In this document: piece after piece, positions 1 through 9,792 of the stretch | Numbering within the stretch: the first letter of the stretch is position 1 | How the letters are laid out: the number at the start of each line of letters is the position of its first letter | NCBI GenBank assembly: GCA_003988855.1 | Contig: QYAI01000089.1 | Location: 47,990 to 111,989 of the forward strand | Source of the DNA: Arachnopeziza araneosa | Lineage: Eukaryota > Ascomycota > Leotiomycetes > Helotiales > Arachnopezizaceae | Direction: 5' to 3' | DNA length: 64,000 nucleotides | Notes under the pieces: model-generated | Told to the model about the DNA's origin: nothing | Database searches by the model: none | What the model saw: only the letters and a program-made list of their open reading frames with translations | Translations under genes and position numbers: made by a program

Positions 1-369
1 TCAAATCTCTCATCTAACGAGAAGAGTGCGTACGCAAACTACAGATTTCTAGACTCAGGAATTTGGAGAACTTGGACAGCCCCGCAGCAAAAGGAGCTTT
101 GGAAAACATTGGAACAGCAGAAGATTCCTATACCTTTACTTAAACCGGCAGAACTAGGGAATGATAGTAGAGGAGTACGATTGGAGAGCTACACACCAGC
201 AGCGTACAAGCTTTGGGAGAGAAAAGATAAACAAATACGTGATTTAAAAGAGAAAAGTGAAACATTTAGGGAAAGAACAAGAAGAAGGGGAGACGAAGAC
301 AGTCTCACTCAAGACCAAGAAGACGAGAGGAATAGGCGAAAATTAATTGGCGTTTTGCAAGGGAAGAAA
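1..369 (+). other. Open frame from window edge, in frame with RAM2
   Basis: The frame is open from base 1 through 123 codons without a stop and continues directly into the RAM2 start at 370. There is no ATG in this frame before 370. The translation is rich in charged residues and Trp/Tyr (for example RFLDSGIWRTW near codons 15-25), reads like real protein and ends in a Lys/Arg-rich stretch. I do not recognise the family. It could be the last part of an upstream domain fused to RAM2, an exon of a neighbouring gene whose stop lies elsewhere after splicing, or a chance open 5' leader. Confidence 0.35.
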
Positions 370-1441
370 ATGGGTCGCTACGAGGGGGATCCGTTGTGGG
401 ATGATGTGGTTCCAATACCGCAAGATGATGGAGAAGGTGCTTTAGCTCAAATTGCTTACACAGACGAGTATGCTGAGGGTGAGTTTTATTCTATCACAGT
501 GTACAGGACTTATTTAATGTATCTTAGCAATGGGGTATCTCCGTGCCATAATGGCAGCCAAGGAGCACTCTCCTCGCGTACTCTCTCTGACGGAGCATAT
601 TATCACGATGAATGCAGCCCACTACACTGTCTGGCTATATCGGTGTTCGACTTTACTCGCTCTCTCCTTACCTATCGACGTCGAACTACAGTGGGTAAAT
701 AATATGGCCCTCGAGAACCAAAAGAATTATCAGATATGGCACCACCGACAGGTCCTCGTCGACGCACTGTACAGCCAAATTTCTTCTGATCCAATAGCTT
801 TAAAGACATTAGCATCTTCAGAAGTTGGTTTTATGACCGAGATGTTTGACGAAGATAGTAAAAATTATCATGTTTGGAGCTACAGACAGTATTTGGTTAG
901 GAAATTGGGCCTTTGGGGTGACAGCGAATTGAAGGATATTGAAAAATGGCTGAGGAAGGATGTGAGGAATAATAGTGCTTGGTCTCATCGCTTTTTCGTC
1001 GTTTTCTCTGATCCCTCCTATACAACAAAAGCCAGTCAAGCCACCGAATACGATCCTGCCATTCCACCTAAGATAATCAATCGAGAGCTGGAATTTGCAA
1101 AAGCAGCTACTTTCGAAGCACCACAAAATCAGAGCCCGTGGAATTATATCCGTGGCATCTTGAAGAAGGCTGGAGAGAGATTAAGCATATTAGAGGAATT
1201 TGCAAGCTTGTTTGTGAATATCGGGAAGATAAATGAAGAAGATGTGAAAAGCAGTCATGCTCTGGATTTCCTAGCTGATATCTGGACTGAGAAAGGCGAA
1301 AACCAAAGAGCAGACTTGGCATTGAGACTTCTCGGCGACAGGTATGACCGAGTTCGAAAAAATTATTGGGATTGGAAGCGAGGCCTGCTCAAGGAAGAAG
1401 GACTTGCTGGAAGTGTCAACACATTAGGGATACATGATTGA
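370..1441 (+). CDS. RAM2: Protein farnesyltransferase / geranylgeranyltransferase I alpha subunit
   Basis: This is the shared alpha subunit of the cytosolic enzymes that attach farnesyl or geranylgeranyl to CAAX proteins such as Ras, Rho and a-factor; it works as a heterodimer with a beta subunit. Two exons are joined (370-478, 528-1441; 49-nt intron), giving 340 aa. The N terminus (MGRYEGDPLWDDVVPIPQD) matches the usual fungal start, which is why ATG 370 was chosen. Prenyltransferase alpha (PPTA) helix-pair repeats are visible: AHYTVWLYR, NYQIWHHRQ, NYHVWSYRQ, NNSAWSHRF and NQSPWNYIR. The intron splits one codon (G|CA, Ala). The frame is also open upstream to the window edge, so a longer fusion protein cannot be excluded. 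Family assignment is secure. Confidence 0.93.
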
Positions 1442-2199
1442 TTGTCTCTTTTTACAGCGCAATATCCGATTGCAGCAGAAACTGCATACTAAGCCTACTG
1501 GAGTTTTTATTAAATATCTGTACAGTCTTAGCCTGAAGATTCCGGCCAAGTTTTGGCCAGGCAAAGCTACCAGGGCCAAAGGGATTATCAATGTGCGGCT
1601 TAAGTGAGATATCATTAATGCTTCTAATATATGCCGAGAAACTTTGGGTTTCGGCGCCTCTGTCGACATCACGCAGCAGAGCAGGGTTACGATATTCCTT
1701 GTCTTCAAGCTCACCGCTACAACTCAAGACCCCGCTCCAAGTCTTCATCATGCGTTCAATGCACTTGGATTTCTGGATTGGGATGAGGAGTAATAGTCTT
1801 TGCGTCCTGTTTACACTGGCACATAAGGTTTGGCTACTGCAACACTCCGCTTGGACAGGATGGGTTCAAGATGTGGTTGGACAATGGATACAACGAGGAT
1901 ATCATATAGCAGTCCAGAGTATAGTCTGTTGATCGTGAGTTCTAGGCTTGCTACTGCGGTTTGATTCAACCATGTTACCTCATGCTTACATTGTATTGTG
2001 ATCCGGCATTTACGTGTAGCTCGAATTTGTGTGATTGAAATCAAGGATAGCTTGTGTTCTTTATTTCTGAGTCTGAGTGACATCGCCTTCTAGTGAGAAC
2101 TAAGATTGTACAAACTCTTTATGATTTTACATTCCTAATAATATTGGTCGTTTCCGCAGATTGCTCATACGAACTCTCTGTAGCTTTTCATTTATCCTC
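1442..2199. other. Intergenic region between RAM2 and the hypothetical gene
   Basis: This 758-nt stretch holds no gene I can recognise. A 99-codon minus-strand frame is listed separately. A CTAATAAT branch-like motif followed by CGCAG at about 2160 resembles an intron end, so the next gene may have an intron in its 5' untranslated leader. Confidence 0.5.
1452..1751 (-). CDS. Small ORF, possible gene or relic exon
   Basis: A 99-codon frame starts with two ATG codons and ends TAA. Its translation has protein-like composition, including the segment PHIDNPFGPGSFAWPKLG, and is less repetitive than most shadow frames. It lies tail-to-tail with RAM2, with only 10 nt between stops. I recognise no family. 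It could be the terminal exon of a small gene, a relic, or antisense to the RAM2 3' untranslated region. Confidence 0.2.
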   Translation of the reverse strand: MMKTWSGVLSCSGELEDKEYRNPALLRDVDRGAETQSFSAYIRSINDISLKPHIDNPFGPGSFAWPKLGRNLQAKTVQIFNKNSSRLSMQFLLQSDIAL

Positions 2200-2994
2200 A
2201 TGCTGAATAGCCTCGTCTCTTTCCTCTCACCCCCCCCTTCTCCAGCACACCACACACGCCGTGTGCAGCGCAAACCTATAGAACGCAACAAATCCTACTT
2301 CGATATCAAAGATACTGCAGTGAAAGCCGGCGTGCTTGCTTGTCTCATTGGCGTAGCTTGCTACCCTAATTTCAAGGCCAGCGAAACCAAGAAGAGACTA
2401 GATTTGGATGACGAGAACGAAAGCGCGAGGGGAAGATACAGCAAAAACAGTCATGAAAAATCAAGGTCTGAGAGTGGAAGAGAAAGGGACAGGACGAGGA
2501 GGAGGTCAAGTCAGGTTGAAAAGCCAAAACCGGACAATAGACACAACCATGATTCAACAAGGAGATCTAAACGGATGAATAGTCCCCCAGTTTTCGAGCC
2601 GACTAAGATTCATAACACAGAAGAGATGAGGCCGGGCAGGATAGAAAGGCTCCTTTCTTTTGAGCTTGAAAACACCGAAAGGCCTAGGGTTGGGTCCTTG
2701 CAAAGGTCTATTAGCGGGACTATTAGACCACCGTTGTTTGATAGATTTGGATCCCACAGGAACAGTAATATAGGAGATAGGATACGTGTTAGACCGATGA
2801 TACTGGAAAGATTTGGCTCTTATAACAGCATTCAGGGCAGGAATGAAACCTCAACGAGACCTGGAATCCAGAACTTTGATTCCTATCTAAGCACCAAGGA
2901 TCGATCTGAGAGTCCAGAACCGACCGAAAGTTTGGGTCAGAGAAAGTTTGATTATGAGTGGAGCAGTCCTAGTGAACTTGAGAGTAGGCGATAG
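2200..2994 (+). CDS. Uncharacterised single-pass membrane protein with RFGS-type repeats
   Basis: The 264-aa protein is read from the first ATG (2200) in a frame that is open a little further upstream. After a hydrophobic N terminus and a proline run there is one likely membrane segment near residues 45-60 (KAGVLACLIGVACYPNF). Beyond it the chain is basic, Arg/Ser-rich and probably disordered. The C-terminal half repeats a short motif, seen as FDRFGSHRN, LERFGSYNS and QNFDSYLS at about 25-30 residue spacing. An intron acceptor-like CGCAG just before 2161 suggests a leader intron. No known domain is recognised; a role as a membrane-anchored scaffold is only a guess. Confidence 0.55.
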   Translation: MLNSLVSFLSPPPSPAHHTRRVQRKPIERNKSYFDIKDTAVKAGVLACLIGVACYPNFKASETKKRLDLDDENESARGRYSKNSHEKSRSESGRERDRTRRRSSQVEKPKPDNRHNHDSTRRSKRMNSPPVFEPTKIHNTEEMRPGRIERLLSFELENTERPRVGSLQRSISGTIRPPLFDRFGSHRNSNIGDRIRVRPMILERFGSYNSIQGRNETSTRPGIQNFDSYLSTKDRSESPEPTESLGQRKFDYEWSSPSELESRR

Positions 2995-3549
2995 GACTCG
3001 AGAACTTTGAAAGATTGAAAGAATGGCATTTGGGTAAGTGTAATATCAGGCCTGTAGATACATCAGTTAACTGTAGTGTGGAACGTAATGCAAAGTAGTT
3101 CTCCAATATATTAAGCATTCTAAATAGTTGCACAAAAAAACCACCTGATATTTGCGTGTGAGCTTCACCGATAAACACATGGCATGCTCGGGTCACTCCC
3201 ACGTCAATTCATAGAAAAAAACTCGAGTAAACAGTTGCCTACTGGGCCTTGATTTGAGACAGACAAAATGAAAACACTTCTGATGATGCTGAAGCACTCG
3301 CTGAAGATCTGAAGTCGACAAGGACAACCAAACAACTCCTAGAATTAATTAATTCCACTCGAGTTGCAATAAAAGTATAGCATTGGCCGAAGAAATGGTG
3401 TATTTGTTATGAGTGGCTTTTCATATTTGCGTTGCTATCTTGTCACAGCTAAGCAAATATCTTTGTGCCACACAATGATATGCTAGACGCCCCAAATTCG
3501 ATGCACAACCATTCCCCAATGCCATTTCAATATTTAGAATTCATGTCCT
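2995..3549. other. Intergenic, convergent 3' ends
   Basis: The 555 nt lie between the 3' ends of the hypothetical gene (plus) and RPL38 (minus). It is A+T-rich, with no credible frame and no RNA gene seen. It presumably holds both 3' untranslated regions and poly(A) signals. Confidence 0.5.
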
Positions 3550-4024
3550 TTACTGAGCTGTTCGCTTGCCCTTGGCGTTCTTCTTTGGGGTATCGGCGAT
3601 GATCAAATCTACAAAAGCTGCAATTAGCAAAACTCATCATCTCTAGTGTTCTTTCGAGAGAATCCTTTTCAATTCAACAAAGCTTGTCCGAAAATACAAA
3701 AGCGGAATGTTGCATTGATATGCAGTCAAGATATACGTACTTGGTGGCAATGATTGCTTTAGCTTCTCGACTTTCTCCGAATCCTTCAAGACGAGTGTGT
3801 ACAAATGCCTCTGGCACCGGACCTTGAACTTGGTCTGCGAAGACTTCTTGTTGCGCTTTATGCGAGCAGCTGCTCTCCCATTAGCGTTCCATCTTCGTAG
3901 ACTTCTTGCATCATGAAGAAATTCAGTTACCCGTATTGGGACTGTTGGTTGAAAACATACAAGAAGCGTCCTTTCGTCTGCAGATCTCAATGAATCGCTT
4001 GATGTCCGAAACTTCGCGAGGCAT
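3550..4024 (-). CDS. RPL38: 60S ribosomal protein eL38
   Basis: A small protein of the cytosolic large ribosomal subunit. On the minus strand three exons (4024-3961, 3869-3741, 3608-3550) join to 83 aa, the normal length plus a short Lys-rich tail. The N terminus [20 protein letters not shown] and the core [17 protein letters not shown] are diagnostic. Introns of 91 and 132 nt interrupt it; both boundaries restore family residues (KDAS|SARIK and [13 protein letters not shown]). The gene is divergent from the small Ish1-like gene. Ribosomal protein genes in fungi are usually growth-regulated; no specific site is claimed here. Confidence 0.96.
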
Positions 4025-4424
4025 CGTGGCGGCTATGTACTTCTCGTTCGAAAAGTGTTTGATTTCGGACTTTTGATCTTGTTGATATTGGGGAAATTTT
4101 GTGGGATTACCTAAGGTATTCTCGGTTCTTGATAAAACAAGGCTGCGCTTATCGGGTTTCGGTGGTGGCGTTGGCTTTGCTCGGTTCAAGGGTGTGGCTG
4201 GTGACGACGACCTTTAAGGTAGAACTCTATAGGGGGGTTATGTGTTCTTATTTCCTTAATGACACGCTTTTCTTGATATAAAACCTCCTCCTTTGACGCC
4301 TAGCACGATTAAAGCACTGTCACCAAGTCGTAAAGCATTTAAAATTGCTGTTACCACCCTCCACCACTTGTTAGCCCCATTGCCACCCTTCTTTTTCAAC
4401 TAGCTTGCTTCATCACTTTACAAG
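4025..4424. promoter_or_regulatory. Shared divergent promoter region, RPL38 / Ish1-like gene
   Basis: The 400 nt between two divergent start codons must hold both promoters. Pyrimidine-rich tracts occur close to the plus-strand start (about 4367-4420). No TATA box or named element is assigned with confidence. Confidence 0.5.
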
Positions 4425-4970
4425 ATGCCAACTCCACTTGATAGAGCACTGAATTCAAAAGTATGTCTACACATCTTGAAGGCGGGCCATTACTGACGAT
4501 TTAGTAGAACACTTTTATAGCTTTTACTGGCATAGTTACAGCAGTAGCTGCTTGGTCAATTTGGGGCCAAGAAATATTTCCCAAGGACAACGATCCAACT
4601 GGTGGTAAGTTGAATGTAAATCCTAGCCTAACCGTATTGATGCCAATTTCAGATCCTGAATTGTGGACCCGAGAAGAACTTCGCAGGTGGTTGTCATCAG
4701 TGAGTATTTCGCTAGTGGTTTTGCACTTGATATATTTCTGGCGAAAGAGCTGTCCCAAAGCTGCAAGATAAATGATTCGAGAGTGTTTGTACTTTTTATC
4801 TTATTAGTATTATCCCTAGTTTATTGTCATGGCTTCTATGCTAGCGTTAGTCTGACTCTTTGTGCTCAAACGCTGATTGTCAATAGAGAAATCTGCACCC
4901 AAATAGCAAGGACACTAATGAACAATTACTTGAACGAGTCGAGGCCAATCTGAGGAACGCAGGAAAATAG
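4425..4970 (+). CDS. Small Ish1/SAP-like membrane protein, four short exons
   Basis: Joining 4425-4460, 4508-4604, 4653-4699 and 4887-4970 gives an 87-aa protein with all reading frames restored. A single membrane segment (NTFIAFTGIVTAVAAWSIWG, residues 13-32) is followed by WTREELRRWLSSRNL and a QLLERVEANLR helix, the pattern of the helical Ish1/HeH-SAP fold found in fungal stress and membrane proteins. Introns are 47, 48 and 187 nt. No exon exceeds 97 nt, so simple ORF scanning misses the gene. Location (mitochondrial, ER or nuclear membrane) and function are unknown. The fold is inferred from the motif only. Confidence 0.75.
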
Positions 4971-5421
4971 ATGAAAGCTTTCCATGGCTTGAAAATTTAT
5001 TCTCTGTCTTTTCGAATAATAGCTTTGCGGCGTAGAGTTGTTTTAGAAGTGGTTGCATAATTGCCCATCATTGTCGATACTAAAAACTGACATTGAAAAA
5101 GCTCAGGTGCTACTCTTTATACAGAAGAGCAAGAATTGGAAATAGATGCTCAATAGCAATGCAGCACAAGGATATTCAATGTTGAATAAGTTTCATTTCG
5201 ACAAGCTTCTAAAGTTCTCAAGAAGGAAGTGTCTCACCACTACCAGATAAATCCTTTCTGCGTAAATAATAATTCATAGCCGCTTCATCATAGCCGCTGG
5301 TCACTTCTCGCAATCTAAGAGGTCCAAGATCCAACAGTGGCGAGGCGCAAGGACAGTTTTGCCTTGGAATACCTTGGCAAAGCTCGAGTAGAGGTGACTA
5401 ACAGTCTCACCATTTCTCAAC
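4971..5421. other. Intergenic, convergent 3' ends
   Basis: The 451 nt separate the Ish1-like gene and the large minus-strand gene, tail to tail. No gene, repeat or RNA is apparent. Confidence 0.5.
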
Positions 5422-8020
5422 TCAGAAATCTGCAAGTCTATTAAGCTTGGCCTGTTGAGTTATACGTTAGTCATGTTCAATGGAGAAGGGATCTTTAAAT
5501 ACTGCTAATTCCTCGTTCTTGCGCTTCAGGTTCTCGGTCTCTTGATGCATAGTGCGAGCCTATGGAAAAACTGAGTAAGTGATATTGTGCAAAGTTTACA
5601 GTTGACTCATACCTTCGTGTATGCTTCCATTTTCTCGGTAAGATGCTTGTTAAGCTCAACTTGTGCATCATAATCAGCTTGGACTTTATTTAGATCCAGC
5701 CTGCCAAATCCTCCCAAGCTTGTCATTGGAATTATCTTTAGAGAGTCTCCAAAAGTGTCTCCCTCCAATGTATTTGATGAGATATGATTATTGCTGGCTG
5801 ATTGCGAACGATCCGATTCAACAAGACGACGATATTTCTCGGGTCTACGATTCGTAGTCTCCACAGCAGGTCTTTTCGAGTTAATGCAGCCAGGGTTAGT
5901 GGAAAGTTGACGAACTACCGAATCGTGCTCTTGAATCTTGTCATGAAAGCCTACACTCTTTGGATTTGCCGTCAACAATGGCCTCAGAGAACGAGTATTA
6001 CCCTGGCGCGATGATGGAATTGGCGAGACTGATTGATGGACGAAGGAACGCCGAGATTGTAAGCTATTGCCTTCTTGAGGTGATAATTGAGATCCTAAAA
6101 TTGGTGGTTCGCTACTAACATATATGTTGGCAACGTTAGTATCCAGGCCCGAAAGATCCTCGAAGGCGAGGGGACGGCTGCTTTCCACACTCCTAATAAT
6201 GTCCTCATCATCTGCAATTTCAGTGCAGCCGTCGTTGGAATCTTCAATGTTTAGCTCAGGCCTTACCTCTGAAGGAATGAGGGAGATATTAAGAGCATTA
6301 AGAACATTAAGAACAGGTGCATGAAAGATATCTAGGCCAAGACTAGAAGCTGAAGCTGTTGTCGCTTGCGATGGGTGGACAACATCTAGTCCGATACCAC
6401 TATTATCCTTGTTGTTCGCAGTGAAGTGGTCTTGATGTTCGGTAGAAGGAAAGATATTCTGTTGTAGGATCTTTTGGCTAGAGCGAGGAGGGGTCAATAG
6501 CTCGATTTTAGGCGCCTTTTTAGTAGTATTGGCTGGACTTAAACTGGACAAATTTGGAGATTGGAAATCGGTACCGTGATGGGTGTCAAGAATCAATTCC
6601 TGGTCAGGTGTGGTGGAGCGTCGTCGAGTTTCTATCGCTAGTGGCCTCATCATCGAAGCTTTTCTAGCGGGACCATTAGGATAACCTTTTAAGGTTAGCT
6701 TGTTTGCTGACTTGTTCCAAACCTTGACCTTTTGGAGTTCATCTGGAGATGGACTTTTGAAAATACCTAGCTCTATAGGTGCTTGGGAAGAGTAGCTTTC
6801 ATCTGTATAGTCTACTTCCGAAACTACCTCTGGCGTTAACTTTTGACCCATATTTTTTATCTTCACAAGCTGTTCAGGCATGATTCGTTCTTGCTCGAGA
6901 GCAGTTTTGTGCTGTTCAGGAGTGCAAGCATGTCCAATTGACGAAGTAGGCTTTAGAAATCCGATCGAGGTCTCTATTGCATCGGGAATAACCACTTCTC
7001 TCTCTCCATGTTCATGATTGTCGCTGTCTTCATTTTCGCCAGTGCTAATGGAAGGAATAGAACCTGCCAAGAGAGCCGGAGATGATTTCAGACTCTTAGC
7101 CTTTGATTTGGCTGATTTCTGAGCCTGGGTACTTGATTCGCCTGTGACTCCACTTTCGACCTGCTTAGCCATCTGGTCGTTCTCTTCGGGATCAACTTTG
7201 TTAAGGTTTTCTCCTGCTTCATTCTTTCGAGAGGGTACATTCTTGAAACCCAATGCACTTAGCTCTGCTGACGATCGGAGGAGGAAGGTCATCTTCGTAA
7301 AGAGCTCGTATTGCTCAGCCGTACGACCAATTGCGTCGTTTAGTTGATCTACTATCCCCTTACCAGTCTTCTTTGATTTGATAGCCGCTCTTCCATTTAC
7401 AAATCTAGTACAGTCAGTAGATATAGAGAACAACAGGGAGATTCTCACCCAACCTCCAACGATGGAGGGTTTGCACCGTTGACAATCAGATTTCCGGGGA
7501 GATCAAACCATTCAGGATAGGACTTGACATTGGCAGCACGAGGGGCAGCTGGTCCAGAGGTATTTTTTTGGGGTAGAACTGCCTTCTTTTGCCAACATTT
7601 GACCACGATGCTTCCAATGCCTGGGGAGTTGGTAGAGTTGCTAACAATAAAGGCCGACTTATTAGTGCGCGGTTGGACTTTCATGTCAAAAGATCTGACA
7701 GCAGCCTTGCCACTCTTATAGCAGACCTTTTTGAAAGTGACTTTAGACTTCTTTTGGGAGTCTGGATTAGGCTGCGATGCTCGAAGAATACCGTCAATGT
7801 AAAGATCGAACTCATCAACCGTACCTTGGTCTGCGGTCAGACTGATGCTTAAAATATCGTCCGGCGCAACGAGAACGTAACAACTTGCTAGCTTGGTATC
7901 TTCTAGCTGAGGAGAGACAGGGCTGGGGAACTCCAATAGCTTTTCGTTTCCACCCTTGATAACTGAATCAATCCTCGCCGGCTGACCATTTATGTCTGTG
8001 AGGCCAGCTAATGACTTCAT
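5422..8020 (-). CDS. Large uncharacterised protein, N-terminal folded domain and C-terminal coiled coil
   Basis: Four exons on the minus strand (8020-7449, 7404-5613, 5559-5503, 5451-5422) give 816 aa; introns are 44, 53 and 51 nt. Residues about 1-190 look like a beta-rich domain (SCYVLVAPDDILSISLTAD, DLYIDG, SIVVKCWQKK), loosely like fungal DUF7918-type domains, but I cannot confirm this. A conserved-looking WFDLPGNLIVNG/RAAIKSKKTGKGIVDQL segment follows. The middle about 500 residues are Ser/Pro-rich and probably disordered. The end (MEAYTK...QETENLKRKNEEL) is a short coiled coil encoded by two tiny exons. The start is the first ATG; the frame stays open 82 codons further upstream without another ATG. 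Function unknown. Confidence 0.7.
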
Positions 8021-8760
8021 TTTAGACGTAGTGTCGTAGGGGAAGTACCAGGTGAAAGAGTTGGTAATTGAGATTGCTCTTAAGGAAGAGTTGGAAGTAG
8101 ATGTCAGAAGTCGAAGGTGAAGCGTTATCGAGTTCGAAGAAAAACTATGGTTCGAGGCAAGGCAAAGGCAAATTGATACTCTATGGAGTTCAAGGAGAGA
8201 CGAGTGCTGGAGATTCTGCAAGAAGAGGCGTTGCGTTGTTGATTTCAAGCGGAAACAACTACTCAAGGTTCTGCAAAAGTAAAATTGATGGGGTGTAGGG
8301 TTTTCAGGAAAGACAATCGCCTAGTTAAGGAGAAAGAGAGCTAATATTGCAGGAATAAGTCAAGTTAATCCAAATGAAGATTTTCGTGTTGTAGTGGTGG
8401 AAGGGGTCGTTGTTAGTTGGAGGTTGATGTTGATGCTGAGATGTGATACGATATAGAGAAAGTGGTGTAAGTGGGAAATATTTTCAGTTGATACCTTTCT
8501 ATTTAGATAAATAAGTGAATCTCAAAGGCTAGCGGAGGAAAATCTGAAGGCATCATATAATCCAAGTACTCAAATAAGCTTAAGGCAGATCGCTAAGCTT
8601 TGGAAGAATACCTTCATTTAATTCTAAATCAAACCAAAATGAGCCTGAAGGGGGTTTTTCTAGGGGGTAGGGGGGAATTTTCTAAGTATTTTATTAGCTT
8701 TTGCCAACTCTCACGCATATGAATCAGGTCCATTTATCTTTCAAATTTCCCCTTCCTGTC
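8021..8760. other. Intergenic region with G-rich tract
   Basis: It lies between two minus-strand genes (upstream of the 816-aa protein gene, downstream of MTR2). It holds the probable promoter and leader of the former. Three runs of 5, 5 and 6 G residues lie at 8650-8675. No coding frame is credible. Confidence 0.5.
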
Positions 8761-9484
8761 TCAGAGAACCAATCTGAAATTTTGACTTAAAATCAACCAT
8801 TTCTTTTCTCCCTTGGCGGCCTTTGCCCAATAGGCCTCCCGATTTGGAACCAAAACTACGCTTTCAGCAAATCCTCTTGGTTCCCCTTCCTCTCCTTCCT
8901 CTGTCATGGAATTAGTACTATAGATAGCAGGAATTTTTGGGTAGCGCAGAAGTCCCAAGAGAAAAATAACAAGTAATGAGGATAAGTCTTACTCCAATAC
9001 TTAACGCTTCCACTAACCATCACCACAACGCTCATCTTTCTTCCCTCTTTGTCTGGAGCAAGCCCGTTTTCATCTACCCCAATGTTGTAGTTTGCATTTA
9101 TAGGATGAACATCATAGTCTTGCACCTCATAATGGGCTCGCGAGATCTCGTGGTCAAAGAGATTCTGAAGCCCTGCGGGATCCGAAAGTATGTTGCCGTT
9201 CAAAGATATATCAGGTTTAGTTGGCGAGGAAGCGGTAGGCTGAACGTAAAAAGTCTGAAGCCATTAGACAGTTATTACAAGCCGCCATATTGTAGCAGAT
9301 GAAAACTTGTGATCTTACGGGAAGAGATCGGCGGCCATTTGAGTTGTTCAAAGCTGGGTAGTAAGACTCAACAAAATCTTGAGCTGCTACTTTAAAGTCA
9401 TTTTTCACTCTTATTGTTGTAGTCGTTCATTCACTTGCCTGAAGTAGCAACCTTGACTGCAATATCGTCGACTAGGCCTGTCAT
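8761..9484 (-). CDS. MTR2: mRNA export factor Mtr2 (NTF2-like)
   Basis: Mtr2 is the small NTF2-fold partner of Mex67 that carries mRNA through nuclear pores. Four exons (9484-9439, 9383-9319, 9254-8993, 8900-8761) give 170 aa. Hallmarks are QDFVESYYPALNN at the start, VVVMVSGSVKYW in the core and KKWLILSQNFRLVL at the C terminus, all typical of fungal Mtr2. Intron 1 (55 nt) has a GC donor, CAG|GCAAGT, with acceptor TAGCAG; no GT donor gives an open frame with an intron of reasonable length. Introns 2 and 3 are 64 and 92 nt with GT donors. It is divergent from MSM1. The family call is firm; exon 1 is slightly less certain. Confidence 0.87.
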
Positions 9485-9792
9485 GGCGGCAGGTAAAAGA
9501 TTTCAGGGGACAGTCAGAAGAAATGTGATTTTATGAACGTCACATGCGAGCAAATATAGCCACCGCCGATAAATTGCCTATTCCATAGTCTTAGAGGGTC
9601 ATGAACAATAATAGCATCCTTTCTTTATTAGCGTGTGGGAGCGGAATAGGATAGGCTGTCGCATCATGCAGAGTGGGAGTGTCGGCGGATCAAATCACCG
9701 ATGCGGCCGGTTTCCCTGCAGCTTATTTGAAGGAGCCATTATTTATTGTTTGGCGCAACTCAAACGGTGAATCTATAAATACCTCAATCAAC
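9485..9792. promoter_or_regulatory. Shared divergent promoter region, MTR2 / MSM1
   Basis: The 308 nt between the two start codons must carry both promoters. An open frame upstream of the MSM1 ATG begins only with GTG and is ignored. No specific element is claimed. Confidence 0.45.

Noticed and set aside
8021..8266. N-terminal extension of the 816-aa protein
   Set aside because: The frame is open but has no ATG upstream of 8020, only a TTG; treated as 5' leader.
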